A DNA stretch of 64,000 bases from Sterolibacterium denitrificans (GTDB taxonomy: Bacteria > Pseudomonadota > Gammaproteobacteria > Burkholderiales > Rhodocyclaceae). Below are positions 8,607 through 18,900 of the stretch, piece by piece (positions within the stretch are counted from its first letter, which is position 1; each line of letters opens with the position of its first letter). The translations under genes and the position numbers were made by a program. The notes under the pieces are model-generated. The model was not told the origin of the DNA. It did no database searches and saw nothing but the letters and a program-made list of their open reading frames with translations. The stretch spans positions 2,867,305 to 2,931,304 of the forward strand of contig NZ_LT837803.1 of NCBI RefSeq assembly GCF_900174485.1, written 5' to 3'.

Positions 8607-9176
8607 TCAGGGGGCGCGCTGCAAGCTGCCTTGCACACGGCCCAGCAGGGTAAATTTCTGCGTGCGGTTATTGGCTTCCAGGCCGCTGCCGTGCAACCGG
8701 CTGCGGCCATGAAGGACGGTCACCGGCGTCGCGGTACGGGCGATTTCATCGTCGGGATAGACGCGCAGTTCGGCTGTCTCCATGACCAGCGCCGGTTCGT
8801 CGATGCCGGCCGCGCGCACCATGCGCACATCATCCATCAGACGCACTTCCTTGCCCTCCGGGCTGATCCAGGCATGCCGCGCATCGATGTACAGCGGCGG
8901 CGTACTGCGCGCGTAGAAGACGGTCGGCGTCGTCACCTCGGTCGTGTCGTCGTCAGGGTAATGCAGCATCTTTGCCGCTCTCAGCGTGTGTTGCAGCTTG
9001 CCCTCGGGATCGAAGCGGCGCGTCGTGAAATTGTCGATCACGAAATCCGGATCATGGCGCTGCCGGCCATCGCCGACACCCTCTTCCATCCGGCTGGCGC
9101 GATCCAGCCAGAACGTGCCGCCCGCCAGCAAGGCCAGCAGCAACAGCGGCAGCAGCGGTGCTACCGAAAGTTTCAC
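8607..9176 (-). CDS. lptC: LPS export protein LptC
   Basis: Bitopic inner-membrane protein that passes LPS from the LptB2FG transporter to LptA. It has one N-terminal membrane anchor (LLPLLLLALLAGGTFWLD) and a periplasmic LptC jellyroll starting near PDFVIDNFTTRRFDPEGK. At 189 residues it has family length. It overlaps kdsC by 4 bp and is followed closely by lptA, the usual order kdsD-kdsC-lptC-lptA. Confidence 0.92.
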   Translation of the reverse strand: MKLSVAPLLPLLLLALLAGGTFWLDRASRMEEGVGDGRQRHDPDFVIDNFTTRRFDPEGKLQHTLRAAKMLHYPDDDTTEVTTPTVFYARSTPPLYIDARHAWISPEGKEVRLMDDVRMVRAAGIDEPALVMETAELRVYPDDEIARTATPVTVLHGRSRLHGSGLEANNRTQKFTLLGRVQGSLQRAP

Positions 9177-9769
9177 CGTCCGGCTCCAAACTCGGGCTCG
9201 GGCGGCAGATAGGCGGCCAGCGCGTCGTCCAGCCTGCCCTGGGCGGCCAGTATCAATTCGCAGACTTCACGCACGGCGCCGCGCCCGGCGGCGGCCGTCG
9301 TCACGTGATCGACGCGCTGGCGGACGGCCGCATGGCCATTCGGCACACTGGCGGAAAAGCCGCAGGCCAGCAGCAAGGGCAGGTCGACCACATCGTCGCC
9401 CATGTAACCGGCCTCGGCAAAATCCAGTCCGCGTTCGGCCAGCAACTGGCGCATGGCGCCACGCTTGTCCTCGACCCCCTGCAGCAGCAACTCGATGCCG
9501 AGATTGGCGGCGCGCAGCTCCACCGCGCGCGAACGCCGGCCGGTGATGATGGCGAGGATCACGCCGCTGTCGGCGAGCATCTTCAGGCCATGCCCATCGA
9601 GGGTGTTGAAACCCTTCATTTCGTCGCCCTGCGAAGTAAACCAGAGCGTGCCGTCGGTCATCACGCCATCGACATCGAAGCCCATCAGGCGGAGCTTCCC
9701 GGCCTTGGCCCGGACGCGCGGATCCATTGAATCCGGACTCGGGATCGGCGCATTCACGTCCATGCTCAA
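9173..9769 (-). CDS. kdsC: 3-deoxy-D-manno-octulosonate 8-phosphate phosphatase
   Basis: Dephosphorylates Kdo-8-phosphate to Kdo for the LPS inner core. It is a cap-less HAD phosphatase of 198 residues. Motif I is DVDGVMTDG (nucleophile and acid/base Asp), motif II is AIITGRRS, and motif IV is AGYMGDDVVDLPLL. Family members act as tetramers. The first residues (to about residue 20) are a poorly conserved extension, so an internal start is possible. It overlaps kdsD by 4 bp. Confidence 0.94.
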   Translation of the reverse strand: MSMDVNAPIPSPDSMDPRVRAKAGKLRLMGFDVDGVMTDGTLWFTSQGDEMKGFNTLDGHGLKMLADSGVILAIITGRRSRAVELRAANLGIELLLQGVEDKRGAMRQLLAERGLDFAEAGYMGDDVVDLPLLLACGFSASVPNGHAAVRQRVDHVTTAAAGRGAVREVCELILAAQGRLDDALAAYLPPEPEFGAGR

Positions 9770-10773
9770 ACCACCTTGGCGCGAAACAGGTCGTGCATGG
9801 TCAGCGCGCCGCAGAGCGTACCGGCCGCATCGACGACCGGCAACTGGGAAATCTTGTGCTCCTCCATCAACTGCACGGCCTCGACCGCCAGCTTCTCCGG
9901 CACGATGCTGCGCGGCGCGCGCGTCATCACCGTGCCGACCGCCGTATCGCGCAGATCGCCGAGCGTCTGCAGCGCACGGCGCAGGTCGCCGTCGGTGAAG
10001 ATGCCGCTGAGCCGGCCGGCGGCATCCTGCACCAGCACCATGCCCATGCCACCACGCGAACTGGCGGCCAGCACGTCGACGATGCCCGCCGCCTCCGTTA
10101 CCAGCGGCACCTGCGCCAGCGGCCGCATGACGTCGCGGACATGCGTCAGCAGACGGCGGCCGAGCGAGCCGCCGGGGTGCGAGCGGGCGAAATCCGCCGC
10201 GCCGAAACCGCGCGCATCGAGCAGGGCCACCGCCAGCGCATCGCCCAGCGCCAGCGCGGCCGTGGTGCTGGCCGTCGGCGCGAGATTGAGCGAGCAGGCT
10301 TCCTCCTTGACGCCGGCATCGAGATAGACATCGGCTTCACGCGCCAGGGAAGAGGCGGCATTGCCGCAAATGACGATCAACAGGCCGCCTTCGCGCTTGA
10401 TCAGCGGCACGATGGTCAGCAGTTCGTCGCTCTCGCCGGAGTTGGAAATGGCAATGAGGATGTCGTTGCTGGTGATCATTCCCAGATCGCCATGCACTGC
10501 TTCGGCGGCATGGACGAAATAGGCGGGCGTGCCGGTGCTGGCCAGGGTGGCGGCGATCTTGCGCCCGACATGGCCGGACTTGCCCAGACCGCAGACGATC
10601 ACCCGGCCACGGCAGGCAAGAATCAGGTCGATGGCCCGCAGAAAATCCGCCCCCAGCCTTTGCTGCAGAGCGGCAACCGCTTCGGCTTCGATCTGCAGGA
10701 CGCGCTGCGCCATGGCGATCGAGCGGGAAGCGGAGGCGGTGAAATTTGCTTCGGGAGCGCCGGTTTGGCCCAT
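9766..10773 (-). CDS. kdsD: Arabinose-5-phosphate isomerase KdsD/KpsF
   Basis: Converts ribulose-5-phosphate to arabinose-5-phosphate, the first step toward Kdo. The 335-residue protein has an N-terminal SIS sugar-isomerase domain (VCGLGKSGHVGRKIAATLAS; ISNSGESDELL) and two C-terminal CBS domains, the standard KpsF/GutQ layout. It is the first gene of the minus-strand Kdo/LPS operon. A TATAAT hexamer on the minus strand at 10801-10806, 28 bp before the ATG, may be its -10 box, but I see no good -35. Confidence 0.95.
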   Translation of the reverse strand: MGQTGAPEANFTASASRSIAMAQRVLQIEAEAVAALQQRLGADFLRAIDLILACRGRVIVCGLGKSGHVGRKIAATLASTGTPAYFVHAAEAVHGDLGMITSNDILIAISNSGESDELLTIVPLIKREGGLLIVICGNAASSLAREADVYLDAGVKEEACSLNLAPTASTTAALALGDALAVALLDARGFGAADFARSHPGGSLGRRLLTHVRDVMRPLAQVPLVTEAAGIVDVLAASSRGGMGMVLVQDAAGRLSGIFTDGDLRRALQTLGDLRDTAVGTVMTRAPRSIVPEKLAVEAVQLMEEHKISQLPVVDAAGTLCGALTMHDLFRAKVV

Positions 10774-10894
10774 GGGAATGTTACATTTGCGAAGTGGTGA
10801 ATTATATCAAACCCCACCTCTCACTCTCGCGGCTCAGGCACGCGCCAGGCAGCTTCAGCCACTTCGGCACCCAGAATCCGACCCTGCGTCAATC

Positions 10895-12868
10895 ATGAGC
10901 ACCACCCTGGAACTTGTCCTGCTGCTGCTTGCCTCTTCCGTGGTGATCGTAGCGCTGTTCCGCTTCCTGCACCTGCCGCCCATCATCGGCTATCTGCTGG
11001 TCGGCGCCCTGATCGGCCCGAATGCGCTGAAGCTGATGCCGAACACCGAAGATGCGCGCCACTTGGCGGAGTTCGGCGTCGTGTTTCTGATGTTCACCAT
11101 CGGCCTGGAGTTCTCCCTGCCGCACCTGTTCAGCATGAAGCGCATGGTGTTCGGCCTGGGCCTGGCCCAGGTCGGCCTCACCATGGCGACGATATTGCTG
11201 CTGGCGATTTTTTCCGGTCTCTCCTGGCAAGGCGCGCTCGCGCTCGGCGGCGTACTGGCGATGTCGTCAACCGCCGTGGCCAGCAAGCTGCTGGTCGAAC
11301 GCAGCGAGCTCGACTCGCCACACGGCCGCCAGATCATGGGCGTGCTGCTGTTCCAGGATCTGGCCGTGGTTCCGCTGCTGATTCTGTTTCCCGCCCTTGC
11401 CGGCGAAGACGATGCGCTGTTCACCACGCTGCTGATGGCCCTGTTCAAGGCGGCGGTGGTGCTCACGATCGTGCTGTTTTTCGGCCAGCGCCTGATGCGG
11501 GCCTGGTTCACCATGGTGGCCAGGCGCAAGTCGACCGAGCTGTTCATGCTGAACGTGCTGTTCATTACCCTGGGGCTGTCCTGGCTGACGGAAAAGACCG
11601 GATTGTCGCTGGCGCTCGGCGCATTCCTCGCGGGCATGCTGATTTCGGAAACCGAATACCGCTTCAAGGTGGAAGAGGACATCAAGCCCTTTCGCGACGT
11701 GCTGCTGGGACTGTTCTTCATCACCGTCGGCATGTATCTCGACCCGCGACTGATCGCCCAGCATTTCCTCTTCGTCATCGCCTTGCTGGTGGCCCTGCTG
11801 TTGCTCAAGCTGCTGGTCGTCCTCGGCCTGGCCCGGCTGTTCGGTGCCACGCCCGGCACGGCCTTGCGTTCCGGCCTGTGGCTGTGTGCCGGCGGTGAGT
11901 TCGGTTTCGTGCTGCTGACCCTGGGACTGGAGCAGCATCTGCTCGATCCTTCGGTCACCCAGACCGTGCTGGCCGCAATGGTGCTCTCGCTGCTGGCCGC
12001 GCCACTGCTGATCCACTTCAGCGACCGCCTCGTGCTGCGCCTCGTCGCTTCGGAATGGATGCTGCGCTCGATGGCGCTGACGCAGATCGCGGCACGCAGC
12101 ATCACCAACGACAAGCACGCGATTCTCTGCGGCTACGGACGTACCGGACAGCATCTGGCACGCTTCCTGGAAAGAGAGAACATTCCGCTGGTCGCACTCG
12201 ATCTCGATCCCGAACGGGTGCGTGAAGCCGCTGCCGCCGGGGATTCCGTGGTGTTCGGCGATGCTTCGCAGCGTGAAACGCTGATTGCCGCCGGCATACA
12301 CCGCGCCAACGTCATCGTCGTCACCTCCAACGATGCGCAACTGGCATTGCGCGTGCTGCACCACGCGCACGAACTGCGTCCCGATCTGCCCGTCGTGGTG
12401 CGCGCCATGGAGGAGCGCGACATCGCGCGCTTTGAAGCCGCCGGCGCGGCCGAAGTCGTGCCGGAAGCGCTCGAATCCAGCGTCATGCTGGCCACCCATG
12501 CGCTGGCCCTGCTCGGTGTGCCGATGCAGCGCGTCATCCGCCTGCTGCGTGAAGCGCGGCAACAACGCTATGCCTTGCTGCGCGGTTTCTTTCACGGCAT
12601 GAGCGACAGCACCGAACATTTATCCGACGCTGCGCAAATCCGTCTGCGCAGCGTGGCGCTGCTTGCCGGCAGCCATGCCGCCGGCCGATCGCTGACCGAA
12701 CTGGCGCTGGAAAAACTCGATGTCAGCGTGCTGTCCCTGCGCCGCCGGGGAACGCGCAGCATCGCCCCCAGCGCGGAAACCCGGCTCGACGACAGCGACA
12801 TCCTGGTTCTGCAAGGTACGAGCAGCGCGCTGGCCGCCGCAGAAGAAAGACTGCTGCGCGGCAAGTAG
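10895..12868 (+). CDS. CPA2-family monovalent cation:proton antiporter (KefB/YbaL type)
   Basis: Integral membrane antiporter of 657 residues. The first about 390 residues are hydrophobic (around 12 membrane segments) and include LPPIIGYLLVGALIGPNALK and TIGLEFSLPHLF. A TrkA-N (RCK) nucleotide-binding domain follows with AILCGYGRTGQHLARFLE, then a TrkA-C domain. Kef systems release K+ under glutathione or electrophile control; YbaL-type members share the layout. The frame is open far upstream, but MSTTLELVLLLLASS at 10895 is the natural N-terminus. It is divergent from kdsD and convergent with hisI. Confidence 0.9.
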   Translation: MSTTLELVLLLLASSVVIVALFRFLHLPPIIGYLLVGALIGPNALKLMPNTEDARHLAEFGVVFLMFTIGLEFSLPHLFSMKRMVFGLGLAQVGLTMATILLLAIFSGLSWQGALALGGVLAMSSTAVASKLLVERSELDSPHGRQIMGVLLFQDLAVVPLLILFPALAGEDDALFTTLLMALFKAAVVLTIVLFFGQRLMRAWFTMVARRKSTELFMLNVLFITLGLSWLTEKTGLSLALGAFLAGMLISETEYRFKVEEDIKPFRDVLLGLFFITVGMYLDPRLIAQHFLFVIALLVALLLLKLLVVLGLARLFGATPGTALRSGLWLCAGGEFGFVLLTLGLEQHLLDPSVTQTVLAAMVLSLLAAPLLIHFSDRLVLRLVASEWMLRSMALTQIAARSITNDKHAILCGYGRTGQHLARFLERENIPLVALDLDPERVREAAAAGDSVVFGDASQRETLIAAGIHRANVIVVTSNDAQLALRVLHHAHELRPDLPVVVRAMEERDIARFEAAGAAEVVPEALESSVMLATHALALLGVPMQRVIRLLREARQQRYALLRGFFHGMSDSTEHLSDAAQIRLRSVALLAGSHAAGRSLTELALEKLDVSVLSLRRRGTRSIAPSAETRLDDSDILVLQGTSSALAAAEERLLRGK

Positions 12869-12932
12869 GCATGCGCACGGTGCCGCAAGAACGCTGCCTG
12901 CCGCCAGGCAAGCGGACGGTTCCAACTATGCG

Positions 12933-13337
12933 CTATTCCCGATAAATCTTGCCGGGATCCTTCAGCACCGGCAGGACGTCCTGCCACTGCCCGTCATTCA
13001 GTTGGCGATAGAAACAGCTGCGCCGCCCGGTATGGCAGGCGATGCCGCCGGTCTGTTCGATCCGGAGCAGCAGGACATCGCCGTCACAATCGAGACGAAG
13101 CTCGACGAGCTTCTGCGTGTGGCCGGACTCCTCACCCTTGTGCCAGAGCTTGCGCCGCGAGCGCGACCAGTAGACCGCCTCGCCACGCTCGACGGTAAGT
13201 TGCAGCGCTTCGCGGTTCATCCAGGCAAACATCAGCACTTCACCGCTGGCCGCATCCTGGGCGATGACCGGAATGAGGCCCTGCTCGTTCCAGGCCACCT
13301 CCTTCAGCCAATCCGTTTCGTGACGTGTGCGGCTCAC
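12933..13337 (-). CDS. hisI: Phosphoribosyl-AMP cyclohydrolase
   Basis: Third step of histidine synthesis: opens the purine ring of PR-AMP. The 134-residue single-domain protein contains [15 protein letters not shown] and the metal-binding [16 protein letters not shown], then DCDGDVLLL and the conserved [11 protein letters not shown] end. It is not fused to HisE. It overlaps hisF by 4 bp and is the last his gene. hisE, which normally follows, is not present before the convergent antiporter gene. Confidence 0.95.
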   Translation of the reverse strand: MSRTRHETDWLKEVAWNEQGLIPVIAQDAASGEVLMFAWMNREALQLTVERGEAVYWSRSRRKLWHKGEESGHTQKLVELRLDCDGDVLLLRIEQTGGIACHTGRRSCFYRQLNDGQWQDVLPVLKDPGKIYRE

Positions 13338-14092
13338 AGACGCACCTCGATTCCCCGCGCCTGCAGGTATTCCTTGGCCTGCCGCACGGTATATTCGCCG
13401 TAGTGGAAAATGCTGGCGGCAAGCACCGCATCGGCCTTGCCCTCCAATATTCCGTCGGCCAGATGCTGCAGATTGCCGACACCGCCGCTGGCAATCAGCG
13501 GAAGATCCACGGCTTCGGCCACCGCACGGGTCAGCGCCAGGTCGAAACCGTTCCTGGTGCCATCACGATCCATGCTGGTGAGCAGGATTTCGCCGGCACC
13601 CAATGCCTGCACCTGGCGCGCCCATTCGACGGCATCGCGCCCGGTGCCGCGCCGGCCGCCGTGCGTGAACACCTCCCAGCACCCCGGCGCGATCTGCTTG
13701 GCGTCGATGGCGACGACGATGCACTGGCTGCCGACCTTGCCCGCCGCATCGGCGATGAGTCGGGGATTCTCGACGGCCGCGGTATTCATGCCGACCTTAT
13801 CGGCGCCGGCGTTGAGCAGGCGGCGCACGTCGGCCACGGCGCGCACGCCGCCGCCGACGGTCAACGGAATGAAAACCTGCTCGGCCACCTGCTCGACCAC
13901 GGAAAGTATGGTGTCGCGCTGTTCAGAGCTGGCGGTGATGTCGAGAAAGGTGAGTTCGTCGGCACCCTGTTCGCCATAGCGCCGGGCAATTTCGACCGGA
14001 TCGCCAGCATCGCGCAGTTCGACGAAATTGACGCCCTTGACGACGCGCCCGGCATTGACATCCAGACAGGGAATGATGCGTTTGGCTAGCAT
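13334..14092 (-). CDS. hisF: Imidazole glycerol phosphate synthase, cyclase subunit
   Basis: Uses ammonia from HisH to convert PRFAR to IGP and AICAR. The 252-residue (beta/alpha)8 barrel starts [20 protein letters not shown], with the catalytic Asp in PCLDV and the second catalytic Asp in [13 protein letters not shown]. The phosphate-binding ends [10 protein letters not shown] and [13 protein letters not shown] are intact. It lies 104 bp after hisA and overlaps hisI. Confidence 0.97.
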   Translation of the reverse strand: MLAKRIIPCLDVNAGRVVKGVNFVELRDAGDPVEIARRYGEQGADELTFLDITASSEQRDTILSVVEQVAEQVFIPLTVGGGVRAVADVRRLLNAGADKVGMNTAAVENPRLIADAAGKVGSQCIVVAIDAKQIAPGCWEVFTHGGRRGTGRDAVEWARQVQALGAGEILLTSMDRDGTRNGFDLALTRAVAEAVDLPLIASGGVGNLQHLADGILEGKADAVLAASIFHYGEYTVRQAKEYLQARGIEVRL

Positions 14093-14196
14093 GGCGTGGG
14101 CAATGGAGTGATGAGGAATGAAAGGTAAAGGGCGCGACCCGGCTTGGCATCAGCCCGCCACAGCCATCCGCCTCGAACCAGCAGCCGGGAACAGGA

Positions 14197-14949
14197 TCAG
14201 GGCCTGTCCGTCTCCGTGAGTCTGTCGGCTTCGGCCTGCGCTCGCTGGAAGTCCAGTTTGCCTTCGTAGATGGCACGACCCGTGATGGCGCCGCTGATGC
14301 CCTCGGCCTGCACGGCACACAGCGCCTTGACGTCCTTGAGGCTGCCGATGCCGCCGCTGGCGATGACGGGTATCGTCAGCGCCTGGGCAAGCTTGACGGT
14401 CGCCTCGACATTCACGCCCGAAAGCATGCCGTCGCGGCCGATGTCGGTGTAGATGATGGCTTCGACGCCATAGCCTTCGAATTTCCTTGCCAGATCGATG
14501 ACGTCGTGGCCGGTCAGTTTGGACCAGCCGTCGACGGCCACCTTGCCGTCCCGGGCATCGAGACCGACGATGATGTGGCCGGGAAAGGCGCTGCAGGCAT
14601 CATGCAGAAAACCCGGATTCTTCACGGCGGCAGTGCCAATGATGACGTAACCGATGCCGTCATCGAGACAGCGCTCGATGGTATCCAGATCGCGGATGCC
14701 GCCACCAAGCTGGACAGGAATCTCGTCGCCGACTTCACCCAGAATGGATTTGATTGCCGCTTCGTTCTTCGGCTTGCCGGCGAAGGCGCCATTCAGGTCG
14801 ACCAGATGCAGGCGGCGCGCGCCTTGCTCGATCCAGTGGCGGGCCATGGCGGCCGGATCTTCGGAAAATACGGTGGCATCATCCATGTCGCCCTGTTTCA
14901 GACGTACACAGTGACCGTCCTTGAGGTCGATCGCGGGTATCAGCAGCAT
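14197..14949 (-). CDS. hisA: ProFAR isomerase HisA
   Basis: Converts ProFAR to PRFAR by Amadori rearrangement. The 250-residue barrel is homologous to HisF. It starts [20 protein letters not shown] with the catalytic Asp in AIDLK, and it has [10 protein letters not shown] and the second Asp in [10 protein letters not shown]. It lies between hisH and hisF. Both flanking gaps (80 and 104 bp) are longer than usual for this operon and carry G/A-rich degenerate repeats. Confidence 0.97.
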   Translation of the reverse strand: MLLIPAIDLKDGHCVRLKQGDMDDATVFSEDPAAMARHWIEQGARRLHLVDLNGAFAGKPKNEAAIKSILGEVGDEIPVQLGGGIRDLDTIERCLDDGIGYVIIGTAAVKNPGFLHDACSAFPGHIIVGLDARDGKVAVDGWSKLTGHDVIDLARKFEGYGVEAIIYTDIGRDGMLSGVNVEATVKLAQALTIPVIASGGIGSLKDVKALCAVQAEGISGAITGRAIYEGKLDFQRAQAEADRLTETDRP

Positions 14950-14951
14950 AG

Positions 14952-14979
14952 GTGTGAAGCGTAAGGAGTGAAAATGAAA
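14952..14979. repeat. Degenerate heptamer tandem repeat in the hisH-hisA gap
   Basis: Four 7-bp units can be read: GTGAAGC, GTAAGGA, GTGAAAA, TGAAAAG. Read on the minus strand the unit resembles CTTCAC words seen in other gaps of this window. No function is evident. Confidence 0.45.
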
Positions 14980-15029
14980 AGTGGGATGGAGGGCAGGAAG
15001 CGTGCAGGGAGCGCAGCGCGAAGCAGTGC

Positions 15030-15671
15030 TCAGGGCGTCCAGCGCATGAAGTTGGCGAGCAGCTGCAAGCCGTCGCGGGCGCTTTTTTCCGGGTGAAACT
15101 GCACGGCGAAGATATTATCGCGCGCCACGGCACTGGTAAAGGGGATGCCATAGTGGGTCGTGCCCGCGCACAATCCGGCGTCATCCGGTACGACGCAATA
15201 GCTGTGCACGAAGTAGAAGCGCGCGCCGTCGGCGATGTCATGCCACAGGGGATGCGCGATGCGCTGATGCACTTCGTTCCAGCCCATGTGCGGCACCTTG
15301 AGGCGGCTGCCGTCGGCGGCAATCATCCTGGCCGACGGAAAGCGCGGCACCCGGCCGGGCAGAATGTCCAGCCCCATCACGTCGCCCTCCTCGGCATGGC
15401 CGAACAGCAGTTGCAAGCCGACGCAGATACCGAGAAAGGGTTTCTCCGCCGCCGCCTTGACGACGGCCGCACGCAGGCCGCGGCTCTCCAGCTCGCGCAT
15501 GCAATCGGGCATCGCGCCCTGGCCGGGCACGACGACGCGATCGGCAGCCGCGATGTCGGCTGCACACGCGGCCAGAACGACCCGATCGCCGCTGGCGACA
15601 TGCTCGATCGCCTTGACGACCGAACGCAGATTTCCCATGCCGTAATCGACAACGGCGACCGTACCACCCAT
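15030..15671 (-). CDS. hisH: Imidazole glycerol phosphate synthase, glutaminase subunit
   Basis: Class I glutamine amidotransferase that supplies ammonia to HisF. The 213-residue protein starts with [20 protein letters not shown]. The nucleophile Cys is in [13 protein letters not shown], and the catalytic His and Glu are in [14 protein letters not shown]. Length is normal. It follows hisB by 21 bp. Confidence 0.97.
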   Translation of the reverse strand: MGGTVAVVDYGMGNLRSVVKAIEHVASGDRVVLAACAADIAAADRVVVPGQGAMPDCMRELESRGLRAAVVKAAAEKPFLGICVGLQLLFGHAEEGDVMGLDILPGRVPRFPSARMIAADGSRLKVPHMGWNEVHQRIAHPLWHDIADGARFYFVHSYCVVPDDAGLCAGTTHYGIPFTSAVARDNIFAVQFHPEKSARDGLQLLANFMRWTP

Positions 15672-15675
15672 GATC

Positions 15676-15699
15676 GGTTATCCGTTTACAGGTTACAGG
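15676..15699. repeat. Heptamer-like tandem repeat in the hisB-hisH gap
   Basis: Units of about 7 bp: GTTATCC, GTTTACA, GGTTACA, GG. They are close to the TACAGG heptamers upstream of metY. The repeat fills essentially the whole gap and includes the hisB stop side. Confidence 0.4.
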
Positions 15700-16280
15700 C
15701 TGCCCTTGGTGGAGGGAATGCTGCCGGCCGTACGCGCGTCGGGTTCGGCCGCCATGCGCAAGGCCCGACCAAAAGCCTTGAAGATCGTTTCGGCCTGATG
15801 GTGGGCGTTGTCTCCGCTCAGATTGTCGATGTGCAGCGTGATGCCGGCGTGATTCACCAGTCCCTGAAAGAACTCACGCACCAGATCCACATCGAACTCG
15901 CCAATGGTCGCGCGGGCAAACGTCGCGTTGAACGCCAGGCCCGGCCGCCCGGAAAGATCGACGACCACCCGCGTCAGCGCCTCGTCGAGTGGCACATAGA
16001 CATGGCCGTAGCGACGCAGGCCCTTCTTGTCGCCAATCGCCTGGGCCAGCGCCTGGCCCAGCGTGATACCGACGTCCTCGACGGTGTGATGCGCGTCGAT
16101 GTGCAGATCGCCACTGGCGGAAACCTCCAGATCCATCAAGCCATGGCGGGCGATCTGCTCCAGCATGTGGTCGAAGAAGCCGACGCCGGATGAGAGCTGG
16201 CTCTTGCCCGTGCCATCGAGATCGAGCCTGACGCGAACCTGGGTTTCCAGAGTGTTGCGGGTAATGTCGCCCTGCCGCAT
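15693..16280 (-). CDS. hisB: Imidazoleglycerol-phosphate dehydratase
   Basis: Dehydrates IGP to imidazole acetol phosphate with Mn2+. The 195-residue monofunctional form has no phosphatase domain. The metal-binding repeats are [14 protein letters not shown] (residues near 33) and [17 protein letters not shown] (near 62), with the second set toward the C-terminus. Because hisC lies upstream on the opposite strand, hisB is the first gene of its own minus-strand unit hisB-H-A-F-I. Confidence 0.97.
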   Translation of the reverse strand: MRQGDITRNTLETQVRVRLDLDGTGKSQLSSGVGFFDHMLEQIARHGLMDLEVSASGDLHIDAHHTVEDVGITLGQALAQAIGDKKGLRRYGHVYVPLDEALTRVVVDLSGRPGLAFNATFARATIGEFDVDLVREFFQGLVNHAGITLHIDNLSGDNAHHQAETIFKAFGRALRMAAEPDARTAGSIPSTKGSL

Positions 16281-16376
16281 GGTGTGAATCGCTGCAAAGT
16301 TGGAAAAGACGAACCTTACGCAAAGGCGCGCGAAAAAACAATGGGTGGGCGATAATTGCTCTTCCCGGCCTGCCCG

Positions 16377-16408
16377 CTTTCACGCTTTCGTACTTTCGCG
16401 CTTTCCCA
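16377..16408. repeat. Four-copy octamer tandem repeat upstream of hisC
   Basis: CTTTCACG, CTTTCGTA, CTTTCGCG and CTTTCCCA run in exact 8-bp register with a constant CTTTC and variable ends. They lie in the divergent hisB/hisC gap, 16 bp before the hisC start codon, where a hisC leader and ribosome site would be. Confidence 0.7.
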
Positions 16409-16424
16409 TTCTCATTGCCGCCCC

Positions 16425-17543
16425 ATGAACACCAAGTACTGGAGTGCCACCGCCCGCAGCCTGACGCCCTACGTTCCCGGCGAGCAGCCCAGGCTCGCCA
16501 ATCTCGTCAAGCTCAACACCAACGAGAATCCCTATCCCCCGTCGCCGCACGTGCTCGCTGCCATGCGCGAGGAAATCGGCAGCAACGGCGAGACGCTGCG
16601 GCTCTATCCCGACCCGACGGCGGCCAGCCTCAGACAGGCCATCGCCCGCCATCACGGGCTGCTGCCCGAGCAGATTTTCGTCGGCAACGGCTCGGACGAG
16701 GTGCTGGCCCACGTCTTTCTCGGCCTGCTCAAGCACGACCAGCCACTGCTCTTTCCCGACATCACCTACAGCTTCTACCCGGTTTACTGCGGGCTGTATG
16801 ATATCGATTACGCCACCGTGCCGCTGGCGGCGGATTTCAGCATCGACATCGCCGATTACCCGCGCGAAAACGGCGGCATCATTTTCCCCAATCCCAATGC
16901 GCCGACCGGATGTCTGCTGCCGCGCAGCGCCGTCGAGCGGCTGTTGCAGACGCACACCGAATCGGTGGTGGTGGTCGATGAAGCCTATGTCGATTTTGCC
17001 GGCGAGGATGCCTCGATGATCCCGCTGATCGACCGGTATCCCAACCTGCTGGTGGTGCATACCCTGTCGAAGTCGCGCTCGCTGGCCGGCCTGCGGGTCG
17101 GCTTTGCCGCCGGCCATGCCGACCTGATCGAGGCACTGAATCGCGTCAAGGACAGTTTCAATTCCTATCCGCTGGACCGTCTCGCCCTCGCCGGTGCCCG
17201 TGCCGCGTATGAGGATCATGCCTGGTTCACCCAGACCTGCCAGGCGGTCGTGCGCAGCCGGGAGCAACTGAACGAGGGACTGCGCGCGCTGGGCTTCGTC
17301 GTCCTGCCGTCGGCAGCGAACTTCGTCTTCGCCCGCCATCCGGCACGCGATGCCGCCGCATTGACCGCCGCATTGCGCGCGCGCGGCATCATCGTGCGTC
17401 ATTTCAAACAGCCGCGTATCGAACAGTTCCTGCGCATCACCATCGGCACCGACAGCCAGTGCGCGCTGCTACTCGAAGCCTTGCGCGAAATACTCGCCAC
17501 GCCGGCCACATCATCCGCACCGTCCGCGCCCGCGGCAACCTGA
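16425..17543 (+). CDS. hisC: Histidinol-phosphate aminotransferase
   Basis: PLP enzyme that transaminates imidazole acetol phosphate with glutamate. The 372-residue protein has the N-terminal [47 protein letters not shown], and the PLP-lysine segment [19 protein letters not shown]. The start at 16425 fits family starts; the frame stays open upstream to 16356 without a better one, and no Shine-Dalgarno is visible. It is on the plus strand inside an otherwise minus-strand his block, divergent from hisB and convergent with hisD (10 bp between stops). Confidence 0.96.
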   Translation: MNTKYWSATARSLTPYVPGEQPRLANLVKLNTNENPYPPSPHVLAAMREEIGSNGETLRLYPDPTAASLRQAIARHHGLLPEQIFVGNGSDEVLAHVFLGLLKHDQPLLFPDITYSFYPVYCGLYDIDYATVPLAADFSIDIADYPRENGGIIFPNPNAPTGCLLPRSAVERLLQTHTESVVVVDEAYVDFAGEDASMIPLIDRYPNLLVVHTLSKSRSLAGLRVGFAAGHADLIEALNRVKDSFNSYPLDRLALAGARAAYEDHAWFTQTCQAVVRSREQLNEGLRALGFVVLPSAANFVFARHPARDAAALTAALRARGIIVRHFKQPRIEQFLRITIGTDSQCALLLEALREILATPATSSAPSAPAAT

Positions 17544-17553
17544 GTTACTGCTT

Positions 17554-18900
17554 TCAGCCGTTGCCTTCCTCTTCCGTGCGCAGTTCGGCAGAACGCGCAT
17601 GGGCGGTCAGCGCCTCGCCATGGGCCAGCGTGGCGGCAATCGCGCCCAGGCTGCGCGCAGCCGCCGCCGAAATCTCGATCAGGCTGCTGCGCTTCTGAAA
17701 ATCATAGACGCCCAGCGGACTGGAGAAGCGCGCGCTGCGCGAGGTGGGCAACACATGGTTCGGGCCGGCGCAATAATCGCCGATGGACTCGCTGCTGTAA
17801 TGGCCGAGGAAAATGGCCCCGGCATGACGTATCTTCCCCACCAAACCGCGCGGTTCGGCCACGGCCAGTTCGAGGTGCTCCGGCGCGATGTGATTGGCGA
17901 TGTCGCAGGCTTCATCCAGGCTGCGCGTCAGGATCAGCGCGCCGCGTCCGGCCAGCGACGCCTCGATGACGCTGCGGCGCGGCATCTCCGGCAACTGCCG
18001 CCCTATGCTGGCGGCAACGCGCTCGATGAACGCGACATCCGGACAGAGCAGAATGGACTGCGCCAACTCGTCGTGTTCGGCCTGGGCGAACAGGTCCATC
18101 GCCACCCAGTCGGGGTTGGCGCTGCTGTCGGCAATGATCAGCACTTCCGACGGACCGGCCACCATGTCGATGCCGACCACGCCGAACACGCGGCGCTTGG
18201 CGGCGGCAACGTAGGCATTGCCCGGACCGACGATCTTGTCGACCTGCGGAATGCTCTGCGTGCCGTAAGCCAGCGCGGCAACCGCCTGGGCGCCGCCGAT
18301 GGTGAACACCCGGTCGACACCCGCCAGATGCGCAGCGGCAAGCACCAGTGGATTCTGCTCGCCACGCGGCGTCGGCGTCACCATGATGAGTTCGCGCACG
18401 CCGGCAACCTTGGCCGGCAGCGCATTCATCAGCACCGAGGAGGGATAACTGGCCTTGCCGCCCGGCACATACAGGCCGACGCGATCCAGCGGCGTCACCT
18501 TCTGGCCCAACCGCGTGCCGGCAAGCTGCGGCGAGGTTTCCTCGTACTCCCAGGAATCGGCTTTCTGCCGTTCGTGAAAACGGCGGATGCGTTCCGCCGC
18601 CTGCTCCAGCGCTTCGCGCTGTCCGGCCGGCAGTGCCTGCAGGGCGGCAGCACACACTGCCGCCGGCAGTTCCAGCGCAGCCATGTCGGCAACGGCCAGT
18701 TGATCGAAGCGGCGCGTATAGTCGAGCACGGCGCTATCACCCTGCGCGCGCACGTTCTTGAGTATCTCGGCAACGCTGCGCTCGATGTTGTCATCGGTCG
18801 CCGCTTCGAACGCGAGCAAGGCATCCAGCTTCCGCAAAAAATCCGGCTCGCTGGTGCTCAGACGGCGAATGCTTGCGCCCATCTTGTTGGCCTCATTCAC
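17554..18900 (-). CDS. hisD: Histidinol dehydrogenase
   Basis: Zn- and NAD-dependent four-electron oxidation of histidinol to histidine. The 448-residue protein has [34 protein letters not shown], the zinc region [14 protein letters not shown], and APEHLELAV with the catalytic Glu-His, followed by GPNHVLPT. There is a short N-terminal extension before [11 protein letters not shown]. It overlaps hisG by 4 bp. Its stop is only 10 bp from that of convergent hisC. Confidence 0.97.
   Translation of the reverse strand: MNEANKMGASIRRLSTSEPDFLRKLDALLAFEAATDDNIERSVAEILKNVRAQGDSAVLDYTRRFDQLAVADMAALELPAAVCAAALQALPAGQREALEQAAERIRRFHERQKADSWEYEETSPQLAGTRLGQKVTPLDRVGLYVPGGKASYPSSVLMNALPAKVAGVRELIMVTPTPRGEQNPLVLAAAHLAGVDRVFTIGGAQAVAALAYGTQSIPQVDKIVGPGNAYVAAAKRRVFGVVGIDMVAGPSEVLIIADSSANPDWVAMDLFAQAEHDELAQSILLCPDVAFIERVAASIGRQLPEMPRRSVIEASLAGRGALILTRSLDEACDIANHIAPEHLELAVAEPRGLVGKIRHAGAIFLGHYSSESIGDYCAGPNHVLPTSRSARFSSPLGVYDFQKRSSLIEISAAAARSLGAIAATLAHGEALTAHARSAELRTEEEGNG

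Noticed and set aside
12895-12910. Small hairpin TGCCTG-CCGC-CAGGCA between the antiporter gene and hisI
   Set aside because: The stem is only 6 bp and no T-run follows, so it is too weak to call a terminator.
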